Shown here one piece after another: positions 1-9,417 of a DNA stretch of 64,000 bases. The DNA is from Dolichospermum sp. DET69 (GTDB taxonomy: Bacteria > Cyanobacteriota > Cyanobacteriia > Cyanobacteriales > Nostocaceae), in NCBI GenBank assembly GCA_017355425.1, contig CP070233.1, forward strand, positions 5,055,501-5,119,500, given 5' to 3'. Position numbers and translations under genes: made by a program. The notes beneath the pieces were generated by a model. The model saw only the letters and a program-made list of their open reading frames with translations, had not been told where the DNA came from and did not search any database. How positions within the stretch are numbered: the stretch's first letter is position 1; every line of letters starts with the position of its first letter.

Positions 1-278
1 AATTTTGGCATAACTATTAATAATGCCTGTGCAAAGCAAGTTAACATTCACTCAGTTAAATTAAATTCCAGAGCTTTGCTTGTCTATGCTGAAAATAAGC
101 TGATTAGAAATAATTTTCACCTAATTTCTAGCCTGAATATGATTCACTGCTGAATTAGCTCAAAAAGAGCTTGTGTTTGCTAACAACTTGAGGTATTTTC
201 TTATTGACCTGTTATGTGCTGTAAATAAAAGATAAGATAATAGTCTGTAGTTAATTTCCCATTTAGTAAGGTAAAAAC

Positions 279-1667
279 ATGACTAAAAGTGACAAAATCA
301 ACTTTTCAACTCCTAGCGGATTTCCAGAATTTTTGCCTAGCGAAAAGCGTCTAGAAGTATATTTAATGGATATTATTCGTCAAGTTTTTGAAAGTTATGG
401 TTTTACACCCATTGAAACCCCAGCAGTAGAAAGGTTAGAAGTCCTGCAAGCCAAAGGTAATCAAGGTGATAATATTATCTATGGTATCGAACCAATTTTA
501 CCGCCAAATCGCCAAGCAGAAAAGGATAAATCTGGAGAAACTGGTTCAGAATCCAGGGCTTTAAAATTTGATCAAACTGTGCCTTTGGCTGCTTATATTG
601 CTCGTCATTTAAATGAATTAACTTTTCCTTTTGCTCGTTATCAAATGGATATGGTATTTCGGGGTGAACGGGCAAAAGATGGAAGATTTCGGCAATTTCG
701 CCAATGTGATATAGATGTGGTTGCTCGTGGTAAACTCAGTTTACTTTATGATGCCCAAATGCCAGCAATTATCACAGAAATATTTGAAAAGATTAATATT
801 GGTGATTTTGTTATTCGCATTAATAACCGAAAAATTCTTACAGGTTTTTTCCAGTCAGTGGGAGTTGCCCAACAGCAAATTAAAACCTGCATTAGTATTA
901 TTGATAACCTAGAAAAAATTGGCGAAACTAAAGTTAAACAAGAGTTAGAAAAAGAAGGAATTTCCTCAGAACAAACAGACAAAATTATTGAGTTTGTTAA
1001 AATTGATGGCAGCATTGATGATGTTTTAGATAAACTAAAACACCTAGCCGCAAATCTTCCTGAAGCTGAACAATTTAATTTAGGAGTAACTGAATTAGAA
1101 ACAGTAATTAATGGAGTGAGAAATTTAGGAGTTGCTGATAAACGTTTCTGTATAGATTTGTCTATTGCTCGCGGTTTAAATTACTATACAGGCACCGTTT
1201 ATGAAACTACATTATTAGGACACGAAGCTTTAGGTAGTATTTGTTCTGGTGGTAGATATGAAGAATTAGTGGGAATGTTTATCGGTGAAACAATGCCTGG
1301 TGTGGGTATTTCTATTGGTTTAACTCGGTTAATTAGTCGGTTGTTAAAAGCCGGGATTTTAAATACTTTATCTGCTACACCAACTCAGGTGATAGTAGTG
1401 AATATGCAAGAGGATTTAATGCCTATTTATTTACAAGTATCACAACAGTTACGTCAAGCCGGAATTAATGTTGTGACTAACTTTGAAAAACGTTCTCTAG
1501 GTAAACAATTTCAAGCCGCTGATAAACAAGGAATCAGATTTTGTGTAATTATTGGTGCAGAAGAAGCAGCAGCACAAAAATCATCATTGAAAGATTTAAA
1601 ATCAGGTGAACAAATAGAAGTGGCTGTGGTAGATTTAGCTGAGGAAATTAAACGGAGACTGGCGTAA
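279..1667 (+). CDS. hisS: Histidyl-tRNA synthetase
   Basis: Cytoplasmic class II aminoacyl-tRNA synthetase that charges tRNA-His, 462 aa. The class II core is visible: N-terminal GFPEFLP around residue 14, motif 2 with FRGERAKDGRFRQFRQ at about 127-142, the histidine-specific ARGLNYYTG block, SGGRYEEL, and a motif 3 region GVGISIGLTRLI. After it comes a C-terminal anticodon-binding domain (QVIVVNM to the end). HisZ, the ATP-phosphoribosyltransferase regulatory paralogue, lacks this C-terminal domain, so HisS is preferred. The ATG is preceded by an AT-rich leader of about 280 bases in which I see no gene, only possible promoter sequence. It converges on the NadR-like gene across a fold-back repeat. 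Confidence 0.93.
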   Translation: MTKSDKINFSTPSGFPEFLPSEKRLEVYLMDIIRQVFESYGFTPIETPAVERLEVLQAKGNQGDNIIYGIEPILPPNRQAEKDKSGETGSESRALKFDQTVPLAAYIARHLNELTFPFARYQMDMVFRGERAKDGRFRQFRQCDIDVVARGKLSLLYDAQMPAIITEIFEKINIGDFVIRINNRKILTGFFQSVGVAQQQIKTCISIIDNLEKIGETKVKQELEKEGISSEQTDKIIEFVKIDGSIDDVLDKLKHLAANLPEAEQFNLGVTELETVINGVRNLGVADKRFCIDLSIARGLNYYTGTVYETTLLGHEALGSICSGGRYEELVGMFIGETMPGVGISIGLTRLISRLLKAGILNTLSATPTQVIVVNMQEDLMPIYLQVSQQLRQAGINVVTNFEKRSLGKQFQAADKQGIRFCVIIGAEEAAAQKSSLKDLKSGEQIEVAVVDLAEEIKRRLA

Positions 1668-1750
1668 TTTTTATTACCACGCTGTTAGAGGATGTTTGAT
1701 AGTTTGCGTGGCGTTAGCCATAAAGTCCTCTTGTCGGTATCAAAAATTTT

Positions 1751-1828
1751 AGATCCCTCTAAATCTCCCTTAAAAAGGGAGACTTTGATTCCGCTTCCCC
1801 CTTTTTTAAGGGGGGTTAAGGGGGATCT
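1751..1828. repeat. Nested fold-back repeat between convergent genes, likely terminator
   Basis: Outer arms AGATCCC (1751-1757) and GGGATCT (about 1821-1827) enclose two smaller hairpins: CTCCCT/AGGGAG at 1765-1781 and CCCCCTT/AAGGGGG near 1797-1815. It lies between the converging hisS and NadR-like genes and could terminate both. The sequence type is a dispersed intergenic repeat common in cyanobacterial genomes. Confidence 0.6.
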
Positions 1829-1835
1829 AAAAGTT

Positions 1836-2834
1836 TCAGAAATCAGCAGTTTTCAATAATTCATCTACTGCCATACAAGCTTTTTGCCAGCGTTGTTCCC
1901 AGTCGCCGTTAATGATAATATAGGGTCTATGACGTGATTCTAAGGCTTGAATACAGTGATCGCGGAATTCTTCTCGATAGTTAGGCAAACAACGCTGTGT
2001 ATCATCTACCCAAGGCACATCTACATCCAACAGTAGATACAAATTATACTCTCGTAAATTACCTTCATCCTCAATCCACTGGGGACATTTACCAAAGAGG
2101 ACATGACTCCAAATCGTAGTTGTAATCAAGTCCGTATCACAAAATATTACCTTATTTGCCTGTCGCACCAAAGCATCTTCAGCAGCCATTTGTCCCCTAG
2201 CAATTACAGGAATATCTGTAAAATCACAATTTCCACCTTTAAAATCTAACAATCCCCGTGCATACTCGCTCACATAAACAGTATTGTAATGATTAGCTAA
2301 ATTTTGCGTCAGTGTTGATTTACCAGTAGATTCAGGTCCAAAAATGCAAACACGACACGCAAAATAAGGACGCACACAGGGTGGGATATAATGCCAATTA
2401 GCAAAGGGATTTTGCCGCACTTGTGTACCAGAAATAGTTACTAAACTCCTAGCATGATCTACAGGAATATAACTTGCTTCCAAAATTTCTGCCAACTGCC
2501 AACCATAATTTTCCGAAGCAAAAACGTAATCTGGCCCTTTAGGTAATACCCGACGAATACTGTCATACCAAATTTGCCAAAAATCAGGATGGTCTTTTGG
2601 TTCTTGGGGATTTTCATCGGTAACATGAACAACATTGACATCAGGAAACATTTCCCTCATCCAACGGTAGCGCAAATCTCCAGGAATCGGTTCTGATTGA
2701 ATAGAACAAACCAAAACTGTCAAATTATCAACGTAATTGCGAGCAAAATCTACAAGATATTGGTGTCCTAAATGTGGGGGCATAAACTTGCCCAAAATCA
2801 TTCCAGTCGTAGCTTTTTGTAAGCCTTTTCCCAT
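1836..2834 (-). CDS. NadR-like bifunctional nicotinamide-nucleotide adenylyltransferase / ribosylnicotinamide kinase
   Basis: Predicted cytoplasmic NAD salvage enzyme, 332 aa. The N-terminal nucleotidyltransferase half carries the GKFMPPHLGH motif (HxGH, about residues 15-24), which transfers AMP to nicotinamide mononucleotide. The C-terminal half has a P-loop GPESTGKSTL near residue 164 and resembles the nicotinamide riboside kinase domain of NadR. The N-terminal DNA-binding domain of enterobacterial NadR is absent. It follows pnuC and overlaps its 3' end by 37 bases, so uptake of nicotinamide riboside and its conversion to NAD are probably co-expressed. The start at 2834 is ATG; a second ATG at codon 12 is possible. 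Confidence 0.85.
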   Translation of the reverse strand: MGKGLQKATTGMILGKFMPPHLGHQYLVDFARNYVDNLTVLVCSIQSEPIPGDLRYRWMREMFPDVNVVHVTDENPQEPKDHPDFWQIWYDSIRRVLPKGPDYVFASENYGWQLAEILEASYIPVDHARSLVTISGTQVRQNPFANWHYIPPCVRPYFACRVCIFGPESTGKSTLTQNLANHYNTVYVSEYARGLLDFKGGNCDFTDIPVIARGQMAAEDALVRQANKVIFCDTDLITTTIWSHVLFGKCPQWIEDEGNLREYNLYLLLDVDVPWVDDTQRCLPNYREEFRDHCIQALESRHRPYIIINGDWEQRWQKACMAVDELLKTADF

Positions 2835-3367
2835 TCTCTATATCCTAGTACAGCTAAAACTAAAAACACTAGATAGAGTCCTGTGGTTGGGTAAAGATGT
2901 TTAACTCCATAAACTCCCACTGCTATCACATCTACCGTTATCCAAATTATCCAACACTCTAATATTTTTTTAGCCATTAACCACTGGGCAATTAGACTGA
3001 AAATAGTAATACTAGCATCAGGGTAAGGCAATGACGCAGTAGTGTAACTACGCATAACATAACCTAAACCGAAAGTACCAATCAATGCTACACTAGACCA
3101 AATAACTATTCCCTGTTTGGAGATACGAGTTACAGCAACAGGAGTGTTATCTTTACCTCCATTTAACCAAATATACCAGCCATAAATTTGCAAAAATATA
3201 TAGATTACCTGGAGAATGACATCTGAGTAAAGACGTGCTTCATAGAAAACGAAGATATAGAAAAATACCATTACCAATCCTGTCGGCCAACACCAGATAT
3301 TTTCTTTAACAGTCAACCAAACACTTATAAGACCGAAGATAGCAGCAATAATTTCAATAGCACTCAT
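2798..3367 (-). CDS. pnuC: Nicotinamide riboside transporter PnuC
   Basis: Small integral membrane protein of 189 aa from the chosen start (MSAIEIIAAIFG). It has about seven hydrophobic segments and the Trp/Tyr-rich helices typical of PnuC (for example WYIWLNGG). It is expected to carry nicotinamide riboside across the plasma membrane. The open frame extends 15 codons upstream, but that stretch is not hydrophobic and runs towards a palindromic repeat, so the internal ATG at 3367 is preferred. Its end overlaps the NadR-like gene, which supports a joint NAD salvage role. Confidence 0.85.
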   Translation of the reverse strand: MSAIEIIAAIFGLISVWLTVKENIWCWPTGLVMVFFYIFVFYEARLYSDVILQVIYIFLQIYGWYIWLNGGKDNTPVAVTRISKQGIVIWSSVALIGTFGLGYVMRSYTTASLPYPDASITIFSLIAQWLMAKKILECWIIWITVDVIAVGVYGVKHLYPTTGLYLVFLVLAVLGYREWEKAYKKLRLE

Positions 3368-3389
3368 GTAATTTAATTGGGATTTGTAG

Positions 3390-3408
3390 GGGCGCAGGGC
3401 CTGCGCCC
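3390..3408. repeat. Perfect GC-rich palindrome upstream of pnuC
   Basis: A 19-base perfect palindrome, GGGCGCAGGGCCTGCGCCC, lies about 23 bases upstream of the pnuC start. It is a dispersed REP-like unit of cyanobacterial intergenic DNA and could also affect the pnuC leader mRNA. Confidence 0.6.
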
Positions 3409-3469
3409 TCAATAGTATTGCATCAAGAGCGATAACTGCTATAGGACTCCTATTTGATTTTTGAACATA

Positions 3470-3690
3470 TACTATTGGTGGGCAATGCCCACCAAAACCC
3501 GGATATTGTGGGCATTGCCCACCCTACAATACTTAGATATTGTTCAGAAATAATTTAGGATTCCTATATATAGGACTAATATTTGATTTTTAAAATGCAC
3601 GTAGGGTGAGTTAGCTCGTCTCGTAACGCACCGTTTATCAAGCTTAAGGTGCGTTACGGCTATGCCTAACGCACCCTACAAATACTTGGA
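3470..3690. repeat. Cluster of dispersed palindromic repeats
   Basis: The gap 3413-3750 has no gene. It contains GGTGGGCAATGCCCACC (about 3477-3494), a related inverted GTGGGCATTGCCCAC copy (about 3510-3524), and a larger fold-back at about 3602-3678. In the fold-back GTAGGGTG pairs with CACCCTAC and GTAACGCACC pairs with GGTGCGTTAC. A relative of the first type recurs at about 6615-6642. These look like short dispersed repeats, not regulatory sites of the flanking genes. Confidence 0.65.
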
Positions 3691-3759
3691 TTTTTCAAAA
3701 TTCAAATATTATTGCTATATTGTAAATCCAAATAGCCGCGAATTTAAAATTTGATATTA

Positions 3760-4161
3760 ATGATGACAACAAAATTAGAGAATACTTTAAGCGTTGCTCA
3801 ACAAGCATTTGGATATTTTACACAAGGCTTGGAAACTGGTGATTGGCAAGCATTTTTAGATATACTCACCGATGATTTTACCTTTTGGTTTCCTACGGGA
3901 AAATTTCACGGTTTAAATCAAGGCAAAGCCCGGGCAAAAGAGTTTTTTGAATATGTTTCACAAGCCTTTCAATCAGGAATAAAACTTACCTCACTAGATA
4001 GTATTACCAGCAATGAAAAAACCGTAATTTTTGAATTTCGAGACGAAGGATTATTATTAGGAAAACCTTATAAAAATCGGGTTGCCATCGCCTTTGATAT
4101 TCGTGATAATCAAATTTGTGCCTATCGAGAATACTTTGGTAGTGATGGTAAATCTTATTAA
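3760..4161 (+). CDS. NTF2/SnoaL-like protein
   Basis: About 133 aa, a single SnoaL/NTF2-like domain: N-terminal helices with AQQAFGYFTQGLETGDWQAFLDILTDDFTFWFPTG, then strands ending in FDIRDNQICAYREYFGSD. Proteins of this fold are small cone-shaped isomerase-like or ligand-binding domains, and the exact substrate cannot be told. ATGATG at 3760-3765 gives two adjacent starts; the upstream in-frame TTG is less likely. It stands alone, converging on ynfA. Confidence 0.7.
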   Translation: MMTTKLENTLSVAQQAFGYFTQGLETGDWQAFLDILTDDFTFWFPTGKFHGLNQGKARAKEFFEYVSQAFQSGIKLTSLDSITSNEKTVIFEFRDEGLLLGKPYKNRVAIAFDIRDNQICAYREYFGSDGKSY

Positions 4162-4172
4162 GAATGATGGAT

Positions 4173-4502
4173 TTATCTATGTGAACCAAATAAAATAATC
4201 ACTGTTCCCAGAAGAGAAATGAACACACCGAATAAATCCCATCTATCCGGCTTGACACCTTCAAATAACCATAACCACAGTAAAGATGAAAATATATAGA
4301 TTCCTCCATAAGCGGCATAAACTCTCCCAGCATTATCAGCATCTACCTTAGTTAGAGCAATAGCGAAGATGATCAAAGCAAAGATTCCCGGAATAATCCA
4401 AAAGATGCTTTTTCCTAATCTTAACCATGCCCAAAAACTGTAGCACCCAGAAATTTCTCCGAGCGCTGCAATTAAGAAAAAAATCAAACTTGATCTGTTC
4501 AC
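4173..4502 (-). CDS. YnfA/UPF0060 family small membrane protein
   Basis: 109-aa protein with four hydrophobic helices and the family pattern [43 protein letters not shown] and [25 protein letters not shown]0060/YnfA proteins belong to the drug/metabolite transporter-like small membrane proteins; the substrate is not established here. The start codon overlaps the lysC stop by 4 bases (4499-4502), so it is translationally coupled to lysC. Confidence 0.88.
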   Translation of the reverse strand: MNRSSLIFFLIAALGEISGCYSFWAWLRLGKSIFWIIPGIFALIIFAIALTKVDADNAGRVYAAYGGIYIFSSLLWLWLFEGVKPDRWDLFGVFISLLGTVIILFGSHR

Positions 4503-6298
4503 ACTGGAACTACAAATTTTTCACTTCCAGCCAAATTAAAAGCTGAGTGAATTACTTGTAAAGCCTTCACACCGTCATCTTCTCCCACAACACAACTAAT
4601 CTTAATTTCTGAAGTCGCAATCATTTGAATATTGATATGATTTTGTGCTAAAGCTGTAAACATTTTGGCAGCAATCCCTGGTTGTCCTACCATACCAGAA
4701 CCAACTATACTAACTTTAGCGATCGCTTTATCCAATACCACCTCACCCCAATCAAATGCTTTTGCAACTGCAATTAATTTTTGTTGGGCGTTTTCTGCAT
4801 CCATTCTCGCTACAGTAAAAGCAATATCCCGACGGGGAACACCATCTACTATCCGACAACGTTGGGATTGAATAATCATATCTACACTGACGTTATATTC
4901 TGCCAGTAATCCAAACAATTTTGCGGCCATACCCGGACGATTTGGTAATTGTCGAATCGCAATCCTGGCTTGATTCACGTCTAAAGCAACACCACGTACA
5001 GCAGGGGATTTAGTTCTAGGAGAGGTTAGGGAAGTAGAGGAAAAATTTATTTCAAATGTGTTACAAAGGGCAGCTATAGCGCGATCGCAGTCTGAAGCAT
5101 CAACTACACAACTCACCTTGACTTCACTGGTAGAAATCATCTGAATATTTACACCAGCGCCAGCCAAACTATTAAACATCTGCGCTGCTACCCCAGGACG
5201 ACCAATCATCCCTGCGCCCACAATACTTACTTTTGCAGTATCTTTCTCTACCATAACTTCCGCTTCATCAGAAATACGCTGATTTCTCAAAGCTGGGGCT
5301 ATAGCTAATGATACTGCTTCTGCTCGGTTTAATATTGAGTTATTTACCGTAAATGAAATGTCGTTACTATTACCTTCATTAATAGATTGAATAATTAAGT
5401 CCACATCAACATTTTGCTGGGAAATTTCCCCAAATAACTGAGCTGCTACCCCTGGTCTGTCAGGAACACGCAATAAAGACACCTTTGCCTGTTGAATATC
5501 AAATTCTACAGTGTCTACAGGATGGGCTAATTCTAAATTTACCAAAGCCCGATTTTGTCTTGGTGGTGTTGTTACCCAAGTTCCTGGTTGATCTGTCCAA
5601 CTCGAACGCACAACCAAGGGAATGCCATAATTTCGGGCAATCTCCACAGCCCTGGGATGTAATACCTTTGCCCCCAAACTAGCCAATTCCAGCATTTCAT
5701 CACTGGTAATTTCGGTCAATAATTGGGCTTCGGGAACAATGCGAGGATCTGTAGTCAAAATCCCCGGTACATCTGTATAAATTTCACAAAAATCTGCGCC
5801 GATAGCTGCGGCTATTGCCACTGCGGAAGTATCAGAACCACCACGCCCTAAAGTAGTAATTTCTAATTCGTCTGTACTGCTAATCCCTTGGAAACCTGCA
5901 ACAACAACAACTTTACCTGCATTGATTTGCCGCATTAAGCGTTCTGTTTCAATATGTAAAATCCGAGCGCGGGTATGTTCGGCTTCAGTAACAATGCCTA
6001 CCTGAGCGCCCGTCATCGAAATTGCTGGTTGGCCAATTTCCTGCAATGCCATACTGAGTAAAGCAATGGTAACTTGCTCTCCCGTAGACAGCAGCATATC
6101 CATTTCCCGACGATTAGGAGTTTTAGAGATATCATTAGCGAGTTTAACTAATCCATCAGTAGTTTTTCCCATTGCTGAAACTACTACTACGACAGAGTTT
6201 CCAGCTTTGACAGTTTTTTTAACCCTAGTCGCAACAGCTTGAATACGTTCGACTGAACCAACAGATGTACCACCGTATTTTTGAACTATGAGCGCCAT
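4499..6298 (-). CDS. lysC: Aspartate kinase with four ACT domains
   Basis: Phosphorylates aspartate, the first step towards lysine, threonine and methionine. 599 aa. The kinase domain starts with [11 protein letters not shown] and includes [21 protein letters not shown]. After residue ~260 come four ACT modules in two pairs, recognisable from the repeated pattern KVSIVGxGMxGxPGxAAxMF (twice) and the alternating [10 protein letters not shown] / [10 protein letters not shown] blocks. The four-ACT layout is the usual cyanobacterial form and suggests feedback control by end-product amino acids. ynfA is coupled downstream. Confidence 0.95.
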   Translation of the reverse strand: MALIVQKYGGTSVGSVERIQAVATRVKKTVKAGNSVVVVVSAMGKTTDGLVKLANDISKTPNRREMDMLLSTGEQVTIALLSMALQEIGQPAISMTGAQVGIVTEAEHTRARILHIETERLMRQINAGKVVVVAGFQGISSTDELEITTLGRGGSDTSAVAIAAAIGADFCEIYTDVPGILTTDPRIVPEAQLLTEITSDEMLELASLGAKVLHPRAVEIARNYGIPLVVRSSWTDQPGTWVTTPPRQNRALVNLELAHPVDTVEFDIQQAKVSLLRVPDRPGVAAQLFGEISQQNVDVDLIIQSINEGNSNDISFTVNNSILNRAEAVSLAIAPALRNQRISDEAEVMVEKDTAKVSIVGAGMIGRPGVAAQMFNSLAGAGVNIQMISTSEVKVSCVVDASDCDRAIAALCNTFEINFSSTSLTSPRTKSPAVRGVALDVNQARIAIRQLPNRPGMAAKLFGLLAEYNVSVDMIIQSQRCRIVDGVPRRDIAFTVARMDAENAQQKLIAVAKAFDWGEVVLDKAIAKVSIVGSGMVGQPGIAAKMFTALAQNHINIQMIATSEIKISCVVGEDDGVKALQVIHSAFNLAGSEKFVVPV

Positions 6299-6730
6299 AA
6301 AATTCTCTTTAATCGCTTGTTATGCCACAATTAAGGCTTCTATAAAAATAAAAAACCCTGGAAGTGCCAGTTTAGATTACCAAAAAAAATACATTAGTTA
6401 GCAACTTTAGACTCTAATTTTAATCACAAGTTAACCAGTCATACAAACTATCTTAACCAATTTATACACCTTTTTTATTTATTGTAGTTAAGGATCAGGA
6501 AGTATTTATATTTGCGTAAATCTATACCAATCCATTCAAACATGGCAAAAAATATTACCTATTCCTAGTAGGCTATCTCATTGATATAACCCTGCTAGGA
6601 TATTTTATTCTAGTGTAGGGTGGGCATTGCCCACCAAAACCTGTTTATGGTGAACAACGCCTACGTGTAGTATGGCTACCGTAAGCTATCAAAAAATCAA
6701 ATAGGAATACTATAGAATTTTTAAATGGAT
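6299..6730. other. Intergenic region between lysC and pstS
   Basis: Divergent promoter region with no supportable gene. It is AT-rich and contains a GTGGGCATTGCCCACC dispersed palindrome near 6618-6634 and a small palindromic unit around 6655-6690. Confidence 0.5.
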
Positions 6731-6782
6731 TTTAAACTATTTACCGCATTTCCTTAATCTCTTCTTAACTATTCCATATCAA
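6731..6782 (+). promoter_or_regulatory. Candidate Pho box (SphR/PhoB site) upstream of pstS
   Basis: Five octamers spaced every 11 bases: TTTAAACT (6731), TACCGCAT (6742, weak), CTTAATCT (6753), CTTAACTA (6764) and CATATCAA (6775). The cyanobacterial Pho box is known as tandem CTTAACCT-like octamers separated by three bases; two of these match closely. It lies about 57-108 bases before the pstS ATG. The match is by eye. Confidence 0.55.
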
Positions 6783-6838
6783 ATTAATACAAGGATGTAA
6801 TTCCCTAAGTAAGTATTCCTTAAAAGTTTAGAGGCAGT

Positions 6839-7879
6839 ATGGCTTTTTTATCCACTATTTTGAATCGTGTTGTTGCCACTTCAGTGATAACCGGGGCTGT
6901 TGTATTGAGTCCAGTCTTGAGTGCGATCGCTCTTGCTGAAACCTTAAACGGCGCTGGAGCAACCTTTCCCGCTCCTCTTTACGAAAAATATGCTCGTGAA
7001 GTTAAAAAGAAATTCCCCGATTTGAAAGTCAACTATCAAGCAATTGGTAGTGGTGGTGGTATTCGTCAAACCATTGCGGGAACTGTTGACTTTGGTGGTA
7101 GTGATGCAGCGATGAAAGATGATGAAATCGCTAAAGTTAAGAATGGTGTAATCTTAGTACCCACTGCTGGTGGCGCTGTTTCCGTTGTTTATAATTTGCC
7201 TGGTGTCAGCAAATTGAGATTATCTCGCGCGACATTACCAGCGATTTTCTCTGGACAAATTAAAAACTGGGACGACGCGAAAATTAAAGCGGACAACCCT
7301 GGTGTAAATCTACCAAATCAACCCATTAAATTTGTAGTCCGCGCTGATGGTAGTGGCACAACCTTCATTTTTACTAATCACTTAAGTGCTATTAGTGGTT
7401 ATTTCAAAGGCAGAATTGGAGCAAACACCGCTCCCAAATGGACCTTACCAAACGCTCTCAAAGGGAAAGGTAATCCTGGAGTAGCTGCTTTAGTTAAAAG
7501 CACTCCTGGTTCAATTGGTTATGTTGAATATGACTACGCTACCAAAAACAAACTCAACTCAGCGGAAGTACAAAATAAAAAGGGAGAATTTGTTGCTCCT
7601 TCTTTAGCATCTGCTAACTCAGCTTTATCAACTGTCAAGTTTCCTGATAACTACCGCGTGTTTGTAGGAGATCCAGGACAAGGGTATCCTATTGTCGGTT
7701 TAACTTGGATGATGGTTTATCAGAAGTATTCTAATCCTGCAAAAGCTGAAGCTGTGAAGAAATGGATTAACTGGGTACTCAAAGACGGTCAACAGTATAA
7801 TGATGACCTCAACTATACTAAAATTCCTGGTGATGTTGTTAACCGTGTATTACAAACAGTGAATAGCACCGTTAAGTAA
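6839..7879 (+). CDS. pstS: Phosphate ABC transporter substrate-binding protein PstS
   Basis: Periplasmic phosphate receptor, 346 aa. A signal peptide covers about residues 1-33 (hydrophobic VVATSVITGAVVLSPVLSAIALA). The mature protein begins near AETLNGAGATFPAPLYEKY. Phosphate-binding loops are visible: GSGGGIRQTIAGTVDFGGSDAAM, RADGSGTTFIFTNHLS and the conserved GQGYPIVGLTWMM. First gene of the pst locus, behind a candidate Pho box, and followed by a strong hairpin that may let pstS be made in excess over the permease genes. Confidence 0.95.
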   Translation: MAFLSTILNRVVATSVITGAVVLSPVLSAIALAETLNGAGATFPAPLYEKYAREVKKKFPDLKVNYQAIGSGGGIRQTIAGTVDFGGSDAAMKDDEIAKVKNGVILVPTAGGAVSVVYNLPGVSKLRLSRATLPAIFSGQIKNWDDAKIKADNPGVNLPNQPIKFVVRADGSGTTFIFTNHLSAISGYFKGRIGANTAPKWTLPNALKGKGNPGVAALVKSTPGSIGYVEYDYATKNKLNSAEVQNKKGEFVAPSLASANSALSTVKFPDNYRVFVGDPGQGYPIVGLTWMMVYQKYSNPAKAEAVKKWINWVLKDGQQYNDDLNYTKIPGDVVNRVLQTVNSTVK

Positions 7880-7996
7880 TTTTCTCTCTTCTTATGTAAT
7901 TAATTTTGGTTGGGGGTTGGTAATTTCCACTCTTAGCCAAAATATCTAATAGTAAGTAGATGGGCTGAAATAAATATAAAATAATATTGTTGATTA

Positions 7997-8062
7997 GGGC
8001 AGGCTAGAAGCCCACCCCACAAGAATATTATCCTGATTGTGGGGTGGGCTTCTAGCCTGCCC
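7997..8062. repeat. 26-bp-arm perfect inverted repeat between pstS and pstC
   Basis: Two identical arms beginning GGGCAGGCTAGAAGCCCACC, with a 14-base loop. The arms have no mismatch, unlike decayed repeats. Position after pstS suggests transcript attenuation or mRNA stabilisation, but there is no clean T-run directly after it. It may instead be a dispersed repeat. Confidence 0.7.
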
Positions 8063-8138
8063 ATGTCATATTTAATTATGCCTACTTACTTAAGAAACAG
8101 GGAATTCAGATTCTATTTGTATAAAATTTTTATTAATC

Positions 8139-9131
8139 ATGGCTAATTTATTTGGACCACAGGATGATAATTCACTAAATTTAAGTGATGGAAATATTGA
8201 TTTAACATCTACTGGTGGGATTAATTTCTGGTTTGATAAAGGATTTACATGGCTGGTGTATATCTTCTCAGGTATTACCGTAGCTATTCTATTTGTAATG
8301 ACTTGGGTAATTTTTAGGGAAGCACAACCAGCTATCAGTAAATTTGGACTCGGCTTTTTATGGGGTCAAGATTGGGATACAGGTAATCAAATTTTTGGGG
8401 CATTACCTTATATTTATGGAACTTTGGTAAGTAGCGCGATCGCTATTTTATTAACTATACCTGTAGGCATATCCATCGCCTTAGTCACAAGTGAGGACTT
8501 TTTACCAAACCCAATCAAAACAACCCTCGCTTTTGTCATTGAATTAATTGCCGCTATACCCAGCGTTATTATTGGTTTATGGGGAATTTTTGTATTTATT
8601 CCCATCATAACACCCTTGCAAAAGTGGTTGGGTAACACTCTTGGCTTCATCCCGCTATTTAACACCCAAGACGCAGCCGGCAACAATATGTTAACAGCCG
8701 GAATTATCCTTGCCATTATGATTTTACCCGCAATGGCAGCTATTTCTCGTGATGTATTATTGGTGATCCCCAAAGAGTTACGTAGTTCATCTATGGCTTT
8801 AGGGGGAACTCGCTGGGAAACAATTTTTCGGGTTTTATTACCAGCAGGATTTTCTGGGATGGTAAGTGCAGCAATGTTATCTCTGGGTAGGGCATTAGGA
8901 GAAACAATGGCTGTGACAATGGTAATAGGTAACTCTGCTCAAATAAGCCTATCTTTACTGGATCCAGCCTATACTATTCCCGCTATTCTAGCTAATGAAT
9001 TTGCTGAATCTGAACCGGGCTTGCATATTGGTTCATTAAGTTATTTAGGACTAATTCTATTTGCATTAACTCTAGTAATAAATATCGCGGCAGTATTCAT
9101 CGTGGAATGGGTTGGCAAAAAGAATAGATAA
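8139..9131 (+). CDS. pstC: Phosphate ABC transporter permease PstC
   Basis: 330-aa inner-membrane permease with a cytoplasmic N-terminus and about six to seven hydrophobic segments. The permease coupling loop that contacts the ATPase is visible as VIPKELRSSSMALGGTRWETIFRVLLPAG. It also has the conserved LGRALGETMAVTMVIGNSAQ near the C-terminal membrane domain. Forms the channel with PstA. Separated from pstS by a 260-base spacer holding the long hairpin, and from pstA by a purine tract. Confidence 0.94.
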   Translation: MANLFGPQDDNSLNLSDGNIDLTSTGGINFWFDKGFTWLVYIFSGITVAILFVMTWVIFREAQPAISKFGLGFLWGQDWDTGNQIFGALPYIYGTLVSSAIAILLTIPVGISIALVTSEDFLPNPIKTTLAFVIELIAAIPSVIIGLWGIFVFIPIITPLQKWLGNTLGFIPLFNTQDAAGNNMLTAGIILAIMILPAMAAISRDVLLVIPKELRSSSMALGGTRWETIFRVLLPAGFSGMVSAAMLSLGRALGETMAVTMVIGNSAQISLSLLDPAYTIPAILANEFAESEPGLHIGSLSYLGLILFALTLVINIAAVFIVEWVGKKNR

Positions 9132-9417
9132 TTAGGGAAAAGGAGTCAGGAAAAAGGAGTCACCGAGTCAGGAAAAAGGAGAAAGAAGGAAGAAGAAGAA
9201 GGAAGAAGAAGAAGGAGGAAGGAAGAAGGAGGAAGGAAGAAGGAAGGAACGTCTCTTGCCTTTATGGATACAGAATTAATTGCACAAATTGTTTTTCTGT
9301 TCCCTGTTCCCAATTCCCTGTTCCCAATTCCCTGTTTCCTACCAACGAATTTAAATTTGTCCGACTACTTATTGCTATAAACAATTTAAAATCCAAAATC
9401 TAAAATCCAAAATTAAT
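9132..9417. repeat. Polypurine tract and short tandem repeats between pstC and pstA
   Basis: About 9133-9248 is almost pure purine on the + strand, made of GGAAGAAG/GGAGTCAGGAAAAA variants. It is followed by pyrimidine-rich CCCTGTTCCCAATT tandem copies (about 9301-9340) and heptamer repeats of AAAATCC/AAAATCT (about 9388-9415). The last type matches the short tandemly repeated repetitive sequences known in heterocystous cyanobacteria. No gene seen. Confidence 0.7.

Noticed and set aside
279-1667. HisZ (ATP-phosphoribosyltransferase regulatory subunit) instead of HisS.
   Set aside because: Full motif 2 and the C-terminal anticodon-binding domain are present, and length is 462 aa, both as in HisS.
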